A stretch of 23,288 nt of DNA, taken from NCBI GenBank assembly GCA_949289625.1, contig CASEPH010000360.1, positions 1 to 23,288 of the forward strand, read 5' to 3'. Of this stretch, positions 14,037 through 21,732 are shown piece after piece. Position numbers and translations under genes: made by a program. Within the stretch, counting starts at the first letter, position 1. Each line of letters begins with the position of its first letter. The notes under the pieces were generated by a model. That model did no database searches. It saw nothing but the letters and a program-made list of their open reading frames with translations, and had not been told where the DNA came from. Source of the DNA: an uncultured Clostridia bacterium (GTDB lineage Bacteria; Bacillota_A; Clostridia; Oscillospirales; Oscillospiraceae).

Positions 14037-15746
14037 TTATTCTGCAGCAATATAGGCATGGCTGAAGTCATAGGCAGGACCAAAGCTGGTGTAATAAACG
14101 CCCTGCACATCCGTCTGCTGGAAGAAGCGAATATCGCTGAAATACAGAGGACCAACGCCCGCTTCCTCCAAAATGGTATTTTCGATCTCGTGATAGGTTT
14201 CAGCCTGCTCTTTTTCATCGGTAATTCCAGTCACCGTAGCAAGCAGCTCGTTGACATGCTCATTGGTATAAACACCGGTGAGATATTTCAGACCGTAGGG
14301 CACGTTCACCACAAACAGATAATTGTAAGGGCTTGCACCGCCTTCCCAGCCGTTGACGCCCACGTCATAATCCATCTGCTGCTGACGTTCCTCAGCATCG
14401 GTGGTAATGTCCACATTGACCTGAATCCCCAAACGGTTTTGCCAGGTCTGCGCAATGTATTCCGCCTGGGTCTGCAGCGACACATTGTCCGCTTCTACCA
14501 CAAAGTCAATGACCACATCACTCAGGGCCATATCTTTGCCCAGCTCATCAAGCCCCTTCTGGAACAGTTCCTGCAGCGCCTCGTCGGTGGAATACTGGGC
14601 CTGCAGATCCTTCACCAAGCCTTCGCCCGAAACGTTATATGCCGTGGTCCCGCAGGGTACCGCAGAGGGCACATAGGTATAGGCAGGCTCATAGCGGCCC
14701 CAAACAGTATCGCAGAGCTCCTGCCGATCAATAGCCAGAGACAACGCCTGACGAATGTTGACGTTGCCCATCAGTCCGGATGCACCGCCGTTTTCAATGG
14801 CAAAGGCCAGGAAATAGGTATATGCGCCAACCTTTTCAATATAGTCGATCTTTCCCTCGCTGGCCTGGGCTTCCCAATCCGCACCATAGTCGTCATTGTA
14901 TTCTACAATGTCCAGCTGCTGGGCGTCAAACAGGGTTGCCTGGGTCGCATATTCGGCCACATATTGCATGTTGACCGTCTCCAGAGACACATTGGCGGCA
15001 TCCCAATACTTGTCGTTCTTCTCCAGCTTAACGCTGTTTTCTTTGACCCAATCCACAACCTTAAAGGGACCGCAGAACACCATTTCATTGACGTCAGTCC
15101 CGTAGCTGGAGGTTGCCTTGTCGATCACATCCTGACGGCAGGGATAGCCAGCACGATAGGCAATGTAATAGAGGAACTCAGAGTTGGGCGCCTCCAGGGT
15201 GTATTCCAGCGTATTTTCATCTACGGCTTTTACACCCAGCTCCGAAGCATCACATTCGCCGTCATAGTATGCCTGTGCATTCTTAATCGGAAGAAATTCC
15301 GTAGTGGAGAAGCCATTTTCCGGATCGAGGTTGCGAAGGGCGCTGTCAACATACTGCTGTGCAACCACCTTTTCGCCGTCGCTCCAATAATTTTCCCGCA
15401 GATGGAAGGTATACACCAGGCCATCTTCGGAGATCTCATAGGACTCACATCCATCCTCTACATAGGTGTCTTTGCCTTCTTCATCCGTAATAATACGGAG
15501 CAGGCTGGCCTGCGTCTGGGTGACGATCTGATACTCACCGGTCCAGCTGGAACCGTTGGCATCCAGCGTATTAACGGTACCGCTCAGAAGAATGTTCAAT
15601 GTTTGCTCTGCATTGCCGGAGGCTGCGGTGCTTCCCTCTGCATCGGAAACGCTGCTTCCTGTTTCATCAGCGCCGCAGGCAGCCAGAGACAGCACCATGG
15701 CAGCGCTGAGCAGCAATGCCATCAAGGATTTGAGCTTATGTTTCAT
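14037..15746 (-). CDS. Peptide-type substrate-binding lipoprotein (SBP family 5, OppA/DppA-like)
   Basis: The product is 569 residues from the ATG at 15746, where GGAG lies 9 bases upstream. The signal peptide KHKLKSLMALLLSAAMVLS ends in lipobox LAAC (Cys24), followed by an acidic/Ser-rich linker. The mature part has the family-5 features: LNILLSGTVNTLDANG; the DGLVYTFHLRENYWSDGEKV region; the VFCGPFKVVDW stretch; NVNIRQALSLAIDRQEL; and a C-terminal domain. It is anchored to the outer face of the membrane, captures the substrate and delivers it to the OppBC-like pore. It is the first gene of the nine-gene operon. The ligand (peptide, amino-acid derivative or other) cannot be read from sequence. 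Confidence 0.93.
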   Translation of the reverse strand: MKHKLKSLMALLLSAAMVLSLAACGADETGSSVSDAEGSTAASGNAEQTLNILLSGTVNTLDANGSSWTGEYQIVTQTQASLLRIITDEEGKDTYVEDGCESYEISEDGLVYTFHLRENYWSDGEKVVAQQYVDSALRNLDPENGFSTTEFLPIKNAQAYYDGECDASELGVKAVDENTLEYTLEAPNSEFLYYIAYRAGYPCRQDVIDKATSSYGTDVNEMVFCGPFKVVDWVKENSVKLEKNDKYWDAANVSLETVNMQYVAEYATQATLFDAQQLDIVEYNDDYGADWEAQASEGKIDYIEKVGAYTYFLAFAIENGGASGLMGNVNIRQALSLAIDRQELCDTVWGRYEPAYTYVPSAVPCGTTAYNVSGEGLVKDLQAQYSTDEALQELFQKGLDELGKDMALSDVVIDFVVEADNVSLQTQAEYIAQTWQNRLGIQVNVDITTDAEERQQQMDYDVGVNGWEGGASPYNYLFVVNVPYGLKYLTGVYTNEHVNELLATVTGITDEKEQAETYHEIENTILEEAGVGPLYFSDIRFFQQTDVQGVYYTSFGPAYDFSHAYIAAE

Positions 15747-15907
15747 GTATGATCGCTCCATTCTAGTCTGGTATTGGGGGCTTCGCCCCTTGCGGGAACA
15801 ATTCAGCAAAGCAAAACGGCAAAAAACCGGCTTCTCCAAATCCGTTTTTGTCACCATACGGCATTTACATCGCCAAATTTTGCCCACGGGCTACAATTCT
15901 TGTCGCC
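15747..15907 (-). other. 5' leader of the binding-protein operon
   Basis: About 160 untranslated bases between the predicted start of transcription and the ATG. They contain a short GC-rich hairpin, GGGGC-GAA-GCCCC (15789-15777), about 30 bases before the ATG. No known riboswitch or T-box pattern was recognised. The rest of the intergenic space (15943-16083) holds nothing I can name. Confidence 0.4.
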
Positions 15908-15913
15908 ATAATA

Positions 15914-15942
15914 ATTATATATTTTGTAAAATTATTTTGCAA
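15914..15942 (-). promoter_or_regulatory. Main promoter of the opp-OYE-cyuA-lysR operon
   Basis: Minus strand: TTGCAA (15942-15937), a 17-base spacer and perfect TATAAT (15919-15914). The spacer and -35 overlap an imperfect inverted repeat GCAAAAT-A-ATTTTAC (15940-15926), a possible regulator site. Confidence 0.65.
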
Positions 15943-16083
15943 GCTATTTTATGAAAGGGCAATAAAACTTCCTGAAACGCCTACAAGTCCAGCCTCCCAT
16001 CAATAAGGTGACCATGACTTTCCTACAGCGGCCTTCTACGCTCAACAATTTGGAATTTCCTTTTATTTCTGCAATATTTATGC

Positions 16084-16089
16084 CATAAT
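16084..16089 (+). promoter_or_regulatory. Candidate extended -10 for the first ECF sigma gene
   Basis: CATAAT preceded by TGC, 50 bases before the ATG at 16140; no clear -35 box. ECF genes often use their own promoter type, and no such -35/-10 pair was recognised with certainty. Confidence 0.35.
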
Positions 16090-16139
16090 TGGAGTTATTC
16101 ATATTGAAAGACGAGATATTACAATGAGGAAGTGAGACC

Positions 16140-16682
16140 ATGACAGACGACCAGCTACTGCGCATTTTAAAAACCGGGCAGCAGGACGCACTGGAACAAA
16201 TGATGAACAAGTATCATCGATACGTCTATTCCATTATCGCAGCCATCGTCGGCACCACCGGTGGGTCGGAGGATATAGAAGAACTTTTGCAGGATACCTT
16301 TTATTCGGTCTGGACCCACGCAGACTCCATCTATACAGGAAAACTCAAATCCTATCTCGGTACCACGGCCCGGAACAAAGCAAAATCCTGGCTGCGGGGA
16401 CGGAAGGATCTGCCCATGGCTTTGGATACCATTGAAATCCCGGACCCGCGAAGCTCCCTGGAGGACGCGGCTGTACAAAAGGAATTGGGTCAACAGCTCC
16501 GCCGGGCCATTCAAAAAATGCGTTCCAAAGACCGTGAGATCTTCATGCGGCATTACTTTTTCATGCAAACCGCCAAAGAAATTTCCTTGCAAATGGACCT
16601 GCCACTCAATACGGTTCTTTCCCGGTTGACACGGGGGCGTAAAATATTGAAAAAAATACTGTTGAAGGGAGAGTCATTATGA
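16140..16682 (+). CDS. ECF-type RNA polymerase sigma factor
   Basis: The product is 180 residues. Sigma region 2 spans about 20-90 (MMNKYHRYVYSIIAAIVG; the SEDIEELLQDTFYSVWTHAD stretch; LKSYLGTTARNKAKSWLR). After a short linker, region 4 spans about 115-172 (KMRSKDREIFMRHYFF; TAKEISLQMDLPLNTVLSRL; TRGRKIL). GAGGAAGTGAG lies before the ATG. It overlaps the next gene by four bases (ATGA), so a membrane partner is co-translated, the usual sigma/anti-sigma arrangement. It directs RNA polymerase to a dedicated regulon, commonly including its own operon. Confidence 0.93.
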   Translation: MTDDQLLRILKTGQQDALEQMMNKYHRYVYSIIAAIVGTTGGSEDIEELLQDTFYSVWTHADSIYTGKLKSYLGTTARNKAKSWLRGRKDLPMALDTIEIPDPRSSLEDAAVQKELGQQLRRAIQKMRSKDREIFMRHYFFMQTAKEISLQMDLPLNTVLSRLTRGRKILKKILLKGESL

Positions 16683-18289
16683 AAATACGCATCATGGATC
16701 TGATGGACTATTATGACGGCCCTATTCATGTCCCTACAGCAGTTTCTACCAAAGATTCATCTCCTTCCTCTCCCCAACAGCTGAATAGAAAAAAGCATCG
16801 AAAAGCTCTGCTGTTAGCTGCTGCACTACTGCTGTTGGCTGCTGCCGGTATTTTTGCACTGTTTTTCAGTCTGCAACAGAGCGCCCGAGGCAGAACCGCA
16901 TTTGAAGAAACACCGGTACAGAGCCCCTTTGGCATGGAAGATTTCCCCGATTCCACCTTGGAATCGCCAAGCCTTATCCTGGATCCCAGTAGCGTGGAGG
17001 ACACTTATTCAAAAGAATCTTATTCTCGTGTCTTTGACACAACCATAGAATATAGCGACTACGGCAGCTGCTACGGCAATTTAATTTATCTGGACGAGGT
17101 CTACTACACCATGACCGACGAGGGTCCAGAACCCGTGGAGCTTCAAACTCTCAATACCACGGTGAAGCTTTATGGCACCTGGGGTATTAGTATCGACTAC
17201 GCTTTTATTGACGGAGAACTAGTGTTCCGCAACAATACCTCTACCACTGCATATACCATGATCGATGGAGAACAAGTCACCTGGACGGAATATGAAGAGC
17301 GGTACGGTGAACCTGCCGATCTTACGGATGGAACTTGGATTACGCCAAAAGTGGCCGTCGCAACTCCGGTGGCAGGCAGTGCAGACACTGTACAATTGAC
17401 CATCAGCCGGACCGACCAGGCAAAAGTGGACAACTGCCACTATCCGTTTTTCTACAACATTGTCACTGGTGAAGTTTCGGATCCACTGGCAAACGTGCCG
17501 GACCTCTTCGACTACGGCACTGTCACCTCGGTTAGCTTTAACGACAGCCAGACCCGCGCCATCATCCATGTTCTCACGGTCGGTGAAACCTTTGACGGTA
17601 GCAGCTATGTAAGCGGTTCTGAGATGTATGTCTGCGACCTTATCACCGGAGAAATGGTGAACATCGATTCTCTGTTTTCTCCCTTTTATTCAGAAGCGGA
17701 TCCGGAAGGCTTTGGCGCAAAGTCCGGCACTTCGGGCTATTATTGGGCATCTGACGATACCCTGATTGGCTGGGTCTATGTCTCCACAGCTTCAGAGAAT
17801 ACCGACACCGGTTCTGCCATAACAGCACTGTCGGATTCGATCCCATGGCTTTTCTCCTATAACTTTTCTACTGGTCGTCTAAACTATTGTCTGGAAGACA
17901 TTGCCGAAGTCCTTTCTATTTATGACGGCAATCAACCCTATATTTCGTACTTTGCGGATGAAGAGGGCTATCCCTTCCAAGTGATTGACAGCATTGGCAG
18001 CAAAGTCTACAGGCTAGACGCTTCTTTTGGCAGCCTCACAGCCCTGTATTGGGACAGCATGGATCCCTATACCATTCTCTATAGCGACGACGAAGTTCTA
18101 TATTTTGTGGACGCATCCAGAGCAAGCTGGATCAATTTAGGAGACTATTTGGTTTTACCCGCCGATCCCATTGAGACTGTGTGGATGGTCACTGAGGACT
18201 GGTTTTGTCTTTCTACCGGTAAGCAGGTGTACTGCTATCATGTTCCGGAAGATGTGGAATGGACTCCACTGGAGCAATACGCACCTTAG
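16679..18289 (+). CDS. Membrane-anchored protein, putative anti-sigma factor with large exported domain
   Basis: The product is 536 residues. A short cytoplasmic N-terminus (about 40 residues, beginning MKIRIMDLMDYYDGPIHVP) precedes one transmembrane helix at about 42-64. The remaining 470 residues should lie outside the membrane. The exported part is rich in Tyr, Ser, Thr, Asp and Gly, with propeller-like strands (for example YVCDLITGEMVNIDSLF, YSDDEVLYFVDASRASWINL). The ATG overlaps the sigma gene stop. No zinc-binding anti-sigma motif (HxxxCxxC) is present, so if it inhibits the sigma factor, the short MDLMDYY segment is the likely contact. This is inference from context and topology; a membrane sensor co-expressed with the sigma factor is the alternative. 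Confidence 0.75.
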   Translation: MKIRIMDLMDYYDGPIHVPTAVSTKDSSPSSPQQLNRKKHRKALLLAAALLLLAAAGIFALFFSLQQSARGRTAFEETPVQSPFGMEDFPDSTLESPSLILDPSSVEDTYSKESYSRVFDTTIEYSDYGSCYGNLIYLDEVYYTMTDEGPEPVELQTLNTTVKLYGTWGISIDYAFIDGELVFRNNTSTTAYTMIDGEQVTWTEYEERYGEPADLTDGTWITPKVAVATPVAGSADTVQLTISRTDQAKVDNCHYPFFYNIVTGEVSDPLANVPDLFDYGTVTSVSFNDSQTRAIIHVLTVGETFDGSSYVSGSEMYVCDLITGEMVNIDSLFSPFYSEADPEGFGAKSGTSGYYWASDDTLIGWVYVSTASENTDTGSAITALSDSIPWLFSYNFSTGRLNYCLEDIAEVLSIYDGNQPYISYFADEEGYPFQVIDSIGSKVYRLDASFGSLTALYWDSMDPYTILYSDDEVLYFVDASRASWINLGDYLVLPADPIETVWMVTEDWFCLSTGKQVYCYHVPEDVEWTPLEQYAP

Positions 18290-18325
18290 CAGCAAAGGAC
18301 TTCCTTTCTCCTGCTCATAATAATT

Positions 18326-18366
18326 AAGGCTCCAAGCGAAGCTTCCCCCTTCGCTTGGAGCCTTTT
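18326..18366 (+). terminator. Terminator between convergent genes
   Basis: AAGGCTCCAAGCGAA (18326-18340) pairs perfectly with 18350-18364 around a 9-base loop, followed by a T-run in plus orientation. It closes the sigma/anti-sigma operon. On the minus strand it lies just behind the binding-lipoprotein gene and may serve both, although the T-run there is weak. Confidence 0.85.
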
Positions 18367-18381
18367 TATAAATTTGTAATG

Positions 18382-20127
18382 TTACCGTGCGTTATACCGA
18401 TCCAGGGCGGACTGCTTGGCTGCAATGCAATCCTCCAGTCCCAGTCCTTCGATGGCGGTCACATAGGCATCCCAGTTCTCTTCGATGTCCAGAGATCCGG
18501 TGACAAATTTCATCACGTATTCCGCTGCCGTGGTATCCATGTCGTTGATGGCACCGGATTCATAGAGCACCTCAGATTCTTCGTTGCTATAGGTGATATT
18601 GTCCGGCATGGCCCAAGCGTTATCCGCCTCCTGAGCGGAATACACCTCTATAGCCGCTGTGCCTTCTTCTCCGTAAAGGACTTCAAACTGGCAGTCTGCG
18701 TCAAAGATGGAGGGTGTAGCATACAGAATATAGGTCGAGGTGGTCTGCTTGAAATTGAGGCCGTCCGGGTTATTGACCACAAAGTCATTGAACTGGGGCT
18801 GTCCCTGGTCGTCATATTCAAAGCTGCCGCCTTCCATACCGTAGTTGCTCAGCAGCTGGCCTTCCTCAGTGAAGTGGTAATCCAGCCAGGTGGCCAGGAT
18901 CTCAGGATCTTCACAGGTGGTGGAAATCGCAACCGGATTGACACCGGTGAGCTTATTGGCTGTGGAGAAATGGATCTCCTGGCCCTCCTCCAGCACAGGG
19001 CTCTGCAGCCCTACAAAATGGCAATCCGGATTCTCCGACTGGGCGTTGTAGCTCCCCACAAAGGTGGCCTCTCCCCAGAAAATACCCACTTGGTCAGAGA
19101 TGATATTGCCCTCGCAGTCCTGGGCACCGTTGTAGCTATAGAAGTCCGGGCAAAGGATCCCGTCCTGGTACCACTGTTGCAGCATGGAGATAAAGTCCTT
19201 CATGCTGTCCTCTGTATAGGCTGCATGGACTTGCCCATCCACCTGATAGAAATAAGTGTCGCTGGCATTCACCGCAAAGCCGGGCAGATTATAGCCTCTG
19301 GAAAAGCTGAGGCTGGGGTTCAAAGCGCTGTTAAAGCAGAAAGTCATATAGCCGCCATACTCGCTCTGGAACGCCTTGCCCACCTCATACCAATCGTCGA
19401 AAGTGACCGGCGTATCCAGGCCCAGATTGTCCAGCCAATCCTGGCGAATCTGGGCACCGGAGACCGTATAGCTCTCGTCCTGGAAGCCGCTGATAAAGAG
19501 CATATTTCCGTCATCGTCCACCAGTTCCTTGATGTAGTCGGGATGGGTATCCAGATAGTAGCTATAGTTGGGCATATTGCCCTCCACCAGATCGTTCACC
19601 GGAATAATGACCTCATCCAGCAAGCCCTGGGCATAGCCGCCGCTGTAGAGATTGGAAAAATTAGAGAACATATCGCAGTAGTCGCCGCTGGCTATCATCA
19701 GTGAAAATTCCTCGGCGGCAGAAAACATATCCACTTCTTTGTATTCAATGTGGACACCGGTGACTGATTCCAGATATTCGGTGCATGCAGCAGTATTGTA
19801 GCTTTGCCCCTCCCCCAGATAGGGTGTGACAAAGGGTGCTGCTCCATCCACCCAGAATGTATAGGTGGCGCCGCTATCACTGATGGGAAGCGCGATGGTC
19901 AGATCCGGCGGTTCCACTGCAGAGGCCTCCAGGGTGCTGTCCGTCTCCACTGTGGAGGCCTCCGGAACCTCCGGGTCCACTGCGGTTGTCTCTTGCGGGG
20001 GCGTCGACTGCTGCACAGCGGATTCTTCTGCGGATGATGCCTGCTCCGCAGAAGGTGTTCCGCAGCCGGCCAGCAAACCAACCACAAGTGCCAACATCAG
20101 CAGCAGCGGAATCAAGTGTTTTCTCAT
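18382..20127 (-). CDS. Extracellular solute-binding lipoprotein (family 1-type), orphan
   Basis: The product is 581 residues. The signal peptide RKHLIPLLLMLALVVGL ends in lipobox LAGC (Cys22). A low-complexity linker of about 50 residues, rich in Ala, Glu, Ser, Thr, Pro and Val, follows. The mature domain resembles carbohydrate/LplA-type binding proteins: TYTFWVDGAAPFVTPYLGEG; the GVHIEYKEVDMFSAAEEFSL region; MIASGDYCDMFSNF; LDEVIIPVNDLVEGNMPNYS; and TFDDWYEVGKAF. AAAGGAG lies 8 bases before the ATG. No permease or ATPase gene is adjacent, so it either uses a transporter encoded elsewhere or acts as a sensor. It has its own promoter and is the only gene in its unit. The ligand is unknown; sugar or sugar derivative is the family-based guess. 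Confidence 0.85.
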   Translation of the reverse strand: MRKHLIPLLLMLALVVGLLAGCGTPSAEQASSAEESAVQQSTPPQETTAVDPEVPEASTVETDSTLEASAVEPPDLTIALPISDSGATYTFWVDGAAPFVTPYLGEGQSYNTAACTEYLESVTGVHIEYKEVDMFSAAEEFSLMIASGDYCDMFSNFSNLYSGGYAQGLLDEVIIPVNDLVEGNMPNYSYYLDTHPDYIKELVDDDGNMLFISGFQDESYTVSGAQIRQDWLDNLGLDTPVTFDDWYEVGKAFQSEYGGYMTFCFNSALNPSLSFSRGYNLPGFAVNASDTYFYQVDGQVHAAYTEDSMKDFISMLQQWYQDGILCPDFYSYNGAQDCEGNIISDQVGIFWGEATFVGSYNAQSENPDCHFVGLQSPVLEEGQEIHFSTANKLTGVNPVAISTTCEDPEILATWLDYHFTEEGQLLSNYGMEGGSFEYDDQGQPQFNDFVVNNPDGLNFKQTTSTYILYATPSIFDADCQFEVLYGEEGTAAIEVYSAQEADNAWAMPDNITYSNEESEVLYESGAINDMDTTAAEYVMKFVTGSLDIEENWDAYVTAIEGLGLEDCIAAKQSALDRYNAR

Positions 20128-20170
20128 GGGATATTCTCCTTTCTCATAGCCAAAATAGTAAGTATTCTAA

Positions 20171-20199
20171 ATCATAACAAGACAACTTTATTTTTTCAA
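20171..20199 (-). promoter_or_regulatory. Promoter of the orphan binding-lipoprotein gene
   Basis: Minus strand: TTGAAA (20199-20194), a 17-base spacer and TATGAT (20176-20171) preceded by TGT (extended -10). The leader is about 35-40 bases. Confidence 0.6.
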
Positions 20200-20306
20200 T
20201 CCTAAATACTTTTTCAGATACAAAGAGAACGGAAAACACAATTTGTAGATTTTGTGAAGCTGCCCTATTCCCCTCAGGCAAATCGTTTTTTATGAGACAC
20301 AGACCA

Positions 20307-20339
20307 ACGCACCACCGCTATCGTCAAGCTGTGGTGCGT
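20307..20339 (-). repeat. Hairpin behind the second ECF sigma gene
   Basis: ACGCACCAC (20307-20315) pairs with GTGGTGCGT (20331-20339); an inner GCT/AGC can extend the stem. It lies 33 bases after the sigma gene stop. No T-run follows in either direction, so a terminator role is uncertain. Confidence 0.45.
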
Positions 20340-20372
20340 CGAATTGGATTTATTTTGATAAACAATCAGCGG

Positions 20373-20891
20373 TCAGCACACCTCAGGATACATGAATTTG
20401 CTCAGTTTTTTTCGCATTCGGAACAGCCGGCTTCTTACCGCCTGACAGGAAATCCCCAGCTGGCCAGCCATCTCAGAGCAGCTCATACCTTCTACCAGCC
20501 AATTCAGCATACGCTGTTCCACGCTTTCCGCAGGAAACGTCTGCTGGATCAATTCCATCTGCTCCCACGCCGCAAGATCGTCTACCGCCGGACTTCTTCG
20601 AAAGCAGCAGCAATCCCCACAGTCCGACAGGCTCACAATCTGCAGCCGCTTTTTTCGGAGCATACTGATATAGGTATTCCGTGCAATCACTCGAAGCCAC
20701 TTCCGCATACATATGATTTGAGGCAATTGGTCCCGAAACAGAAAAACCTTCAAAAATACCTCTTGGCTCAAATCCTCCGCTTCCTCTGCGGTACAGCCCC
20801 ATCGCAAAAGACTTCTATATACATAAGAGCGATTCCCTCGATAGATTCTCTCAAACAGCACGTTATAAACCTCCTCCGGCAGTGTGTTCAT
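20373..20891 (-). CDS. ECF-type sigma factor with Cys-rich linker
   Basis: The product is 172 residues from the ATG at 20891, which has a near-ideal AAAGGAGG 7-8 bases upstream. The open frame extends further upstream without a ribosome binding site. Region 2 covers about 10-80 (VYRSLLRWGCTAEEAEDLSQ, then EVFLKVFLF and MRKWLRVIARNTYISMLRKK). Region 4 covers about 112-165 (SVEQRMLNWLVEGMSCSEMA, then GQLGISCQAVRSRLFRMRKK). The linker carries the cluster CGDCCC (Cys91, 94, 95, 96); nine Cys occur in total, including one next to the C-terminus. No anti-sigma gene is adjacent. A metal- or redox-responsive ECF factor acting without a partner is possible; this is inference. It might control the neighbouring binding-lipoprotein gene. 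Confidence 0.9.
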   Translation of the reverse strand: MNTLPEEVYNVLFERIYRGNRSYVYRSLLRWGCTAEEAEDLSQEVFLKVFLFRDQLPQIICMRKWLRVIARNTYISMLRKKRLQIVSLSDCGDCCCFRRSPAVDDLAAWEQMELIQQTFPAESVEQRMLNWLVEGMSCSEMAGQLGISCQAVRSRLFRMRKKLSKFMYPEVC

Positions 20892-21073
20892 GCAGCTACC
20901 TCCTTTCTCTTCCGCCAATCCATTCAACCATGTAAGCAGCATGTGGGCACATGGCCGTATTTCATAGCATAAACGAACTTCCAAAACTTTCTATACGAAC
21001 TATTATCCGCAAAGATGTGTCGGCACTGTGTCCAATTACTCTAATCCGTTTTTTCCATAACCTCCAGTAATGC

Positions 21074-21117
21074 AAAAGACTGCATCGCCCTTCCGTAAAA
21101 TGGCGTTGCAGTCTTTT
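21074..21117 (-). terminator. Terminator of the lon-yihA operon
   Basis: AAAAGACTGCA (21074-21084) pairs with TGCAGTCTTTT (21107-21117); an inner CGCC/GGCG extends the stem past a T-T mismatch. T-runs are present on both strands, and it starts 17 bases after the yihA stop. Confidence 0.8.
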
Positions 21118-21134
21118 TTGTTCTGTTTAAGTTG

Positions 21135-21725
21135 TCATTTCCCTGCGGCGGCAGCCTCGATCCGACCCACCAGCGTGTCTCGACCAGTCCCCTTTTCTGC
21201 GGAAAAGGGGATCAGCTCTGTATCATCGGAAAGGTTCAGGGTCCTGCGAATGCAGTCCAGATTGGGTTCGATCTCCCGTTTTTTCAACTTGTCCAGCTTG
21301 TTGGCCACTACCACAAAGGGACAACCTGTTTCCTGGAACCAGGTGGCCATGGTAATATCGTTTTGCGTAGGCACGTGTCTGGCATCCACAATCAGGATTC
21401 CCAGGGTGATCAGCTCCTGGGCCGCAAAATAGGACTCCATCAAACGGCTCCAGCGTTCCTTCTCCTTTTGAGATACCTTTGCATACCCATAGCCTGGCAG
21501 ATCCACAAGGTAAGCCTTTCCATCCACCAGAAAATAGTTGATGTGAATGGTCTTTCCGGGAGATGAACCGGTATAGGCATAGTTTTTTCGCTGCAGCACT
21601 CGGTTGATGACGGAGGATTTCCCCACGTTGGATTTTCCCGCAAAGGCGATTTGCGGCAGCCCGTCTCTGGGAAACTGGGCGGCAGTAGCCGCCGACAGCT
21701 TGAATTCCACCTTCTGATAGTTCAT
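21135..21725 (-). CDS. yihA: Ribosome-assembly GTPase YihA/YsxC (EngB)
   Basis: The product is 196 residues, the usual length. GTPase motifs in order: G1 AGKSNVGKSS (29-38), G2 region GSSPGKTIHIN with the conserved Thr, G3 VDLPGYGYAKV, G4 NKLDK, G5 SAEKG. YsxC/YihA is an essential GTP-binding protein needed for late assembly of the large ribosomal subunit. It starts 7 bases after the lon stop. The lon-ysxC order is well conserved in Firmicutes and supports both calls. The protein is cytoplasmic, with no unusual feature. Confidence 0.96.
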   Translation of the reverse strand: MNYQKVEFKLSAATAAQFPRDGLPQIAFAGKSNVGKSSVINRVLQRKNYAYTGSSPGKTIHINYFLVDGKAYLVDLPGYGYAKVSQKEKERWSRLMESYFAAQELITLGILIVDARHVPTQNDITMATWFQETGCPFVVVANKLDKLKKREIEPNLDCIRRTLNLSDDTELIPFSAEKGTGRDTLVGRIEAAAAGK

Positions 21726-21732
21726 AGGCGCC

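Noticed and set aside
13878..15752. Plus-strand open frame of 624 codons opposite the substrate-binding protein gene
   Set aside because: It mirrors the binding-protein gene on the other strand, lacks a ribosome binding site, and its predicted protein has no recognisable domain; the minus-strand gene has signal peptide, lipobox and family motifs.
15747..15887. 47-codon N-terminal extension of the peptide-binding protein
   Set aside because: It would put Arg/Lys-rich residues before a perfect signal peptide; the ATG at 15746 has a ribosome binding site.
15747..15907. Leader of the opp operon as a riboswitch or T-box
   Set aside because: Only a 5-bp GC hairpin is visible; no conserved T-box sequence, no cysteine or SAM riboswitch core and no terminator/antiterminator pair was seen.
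18355..19704. Plus-strand open frame of 449 codons opposite the orphan binding lipoprotein
   Set aside because: A shadow caused by codon choice in the real minus-strand gene; it starts inside a terminator hairpin.
20892..21073. Possible small RNA or small ORF in the gap between the second ECF gene and yihA
   Set aside because: No ORF longer than a few codons with a ribosome binding site and no promoter-terminator pair could be found; only the direct repeat stands out.
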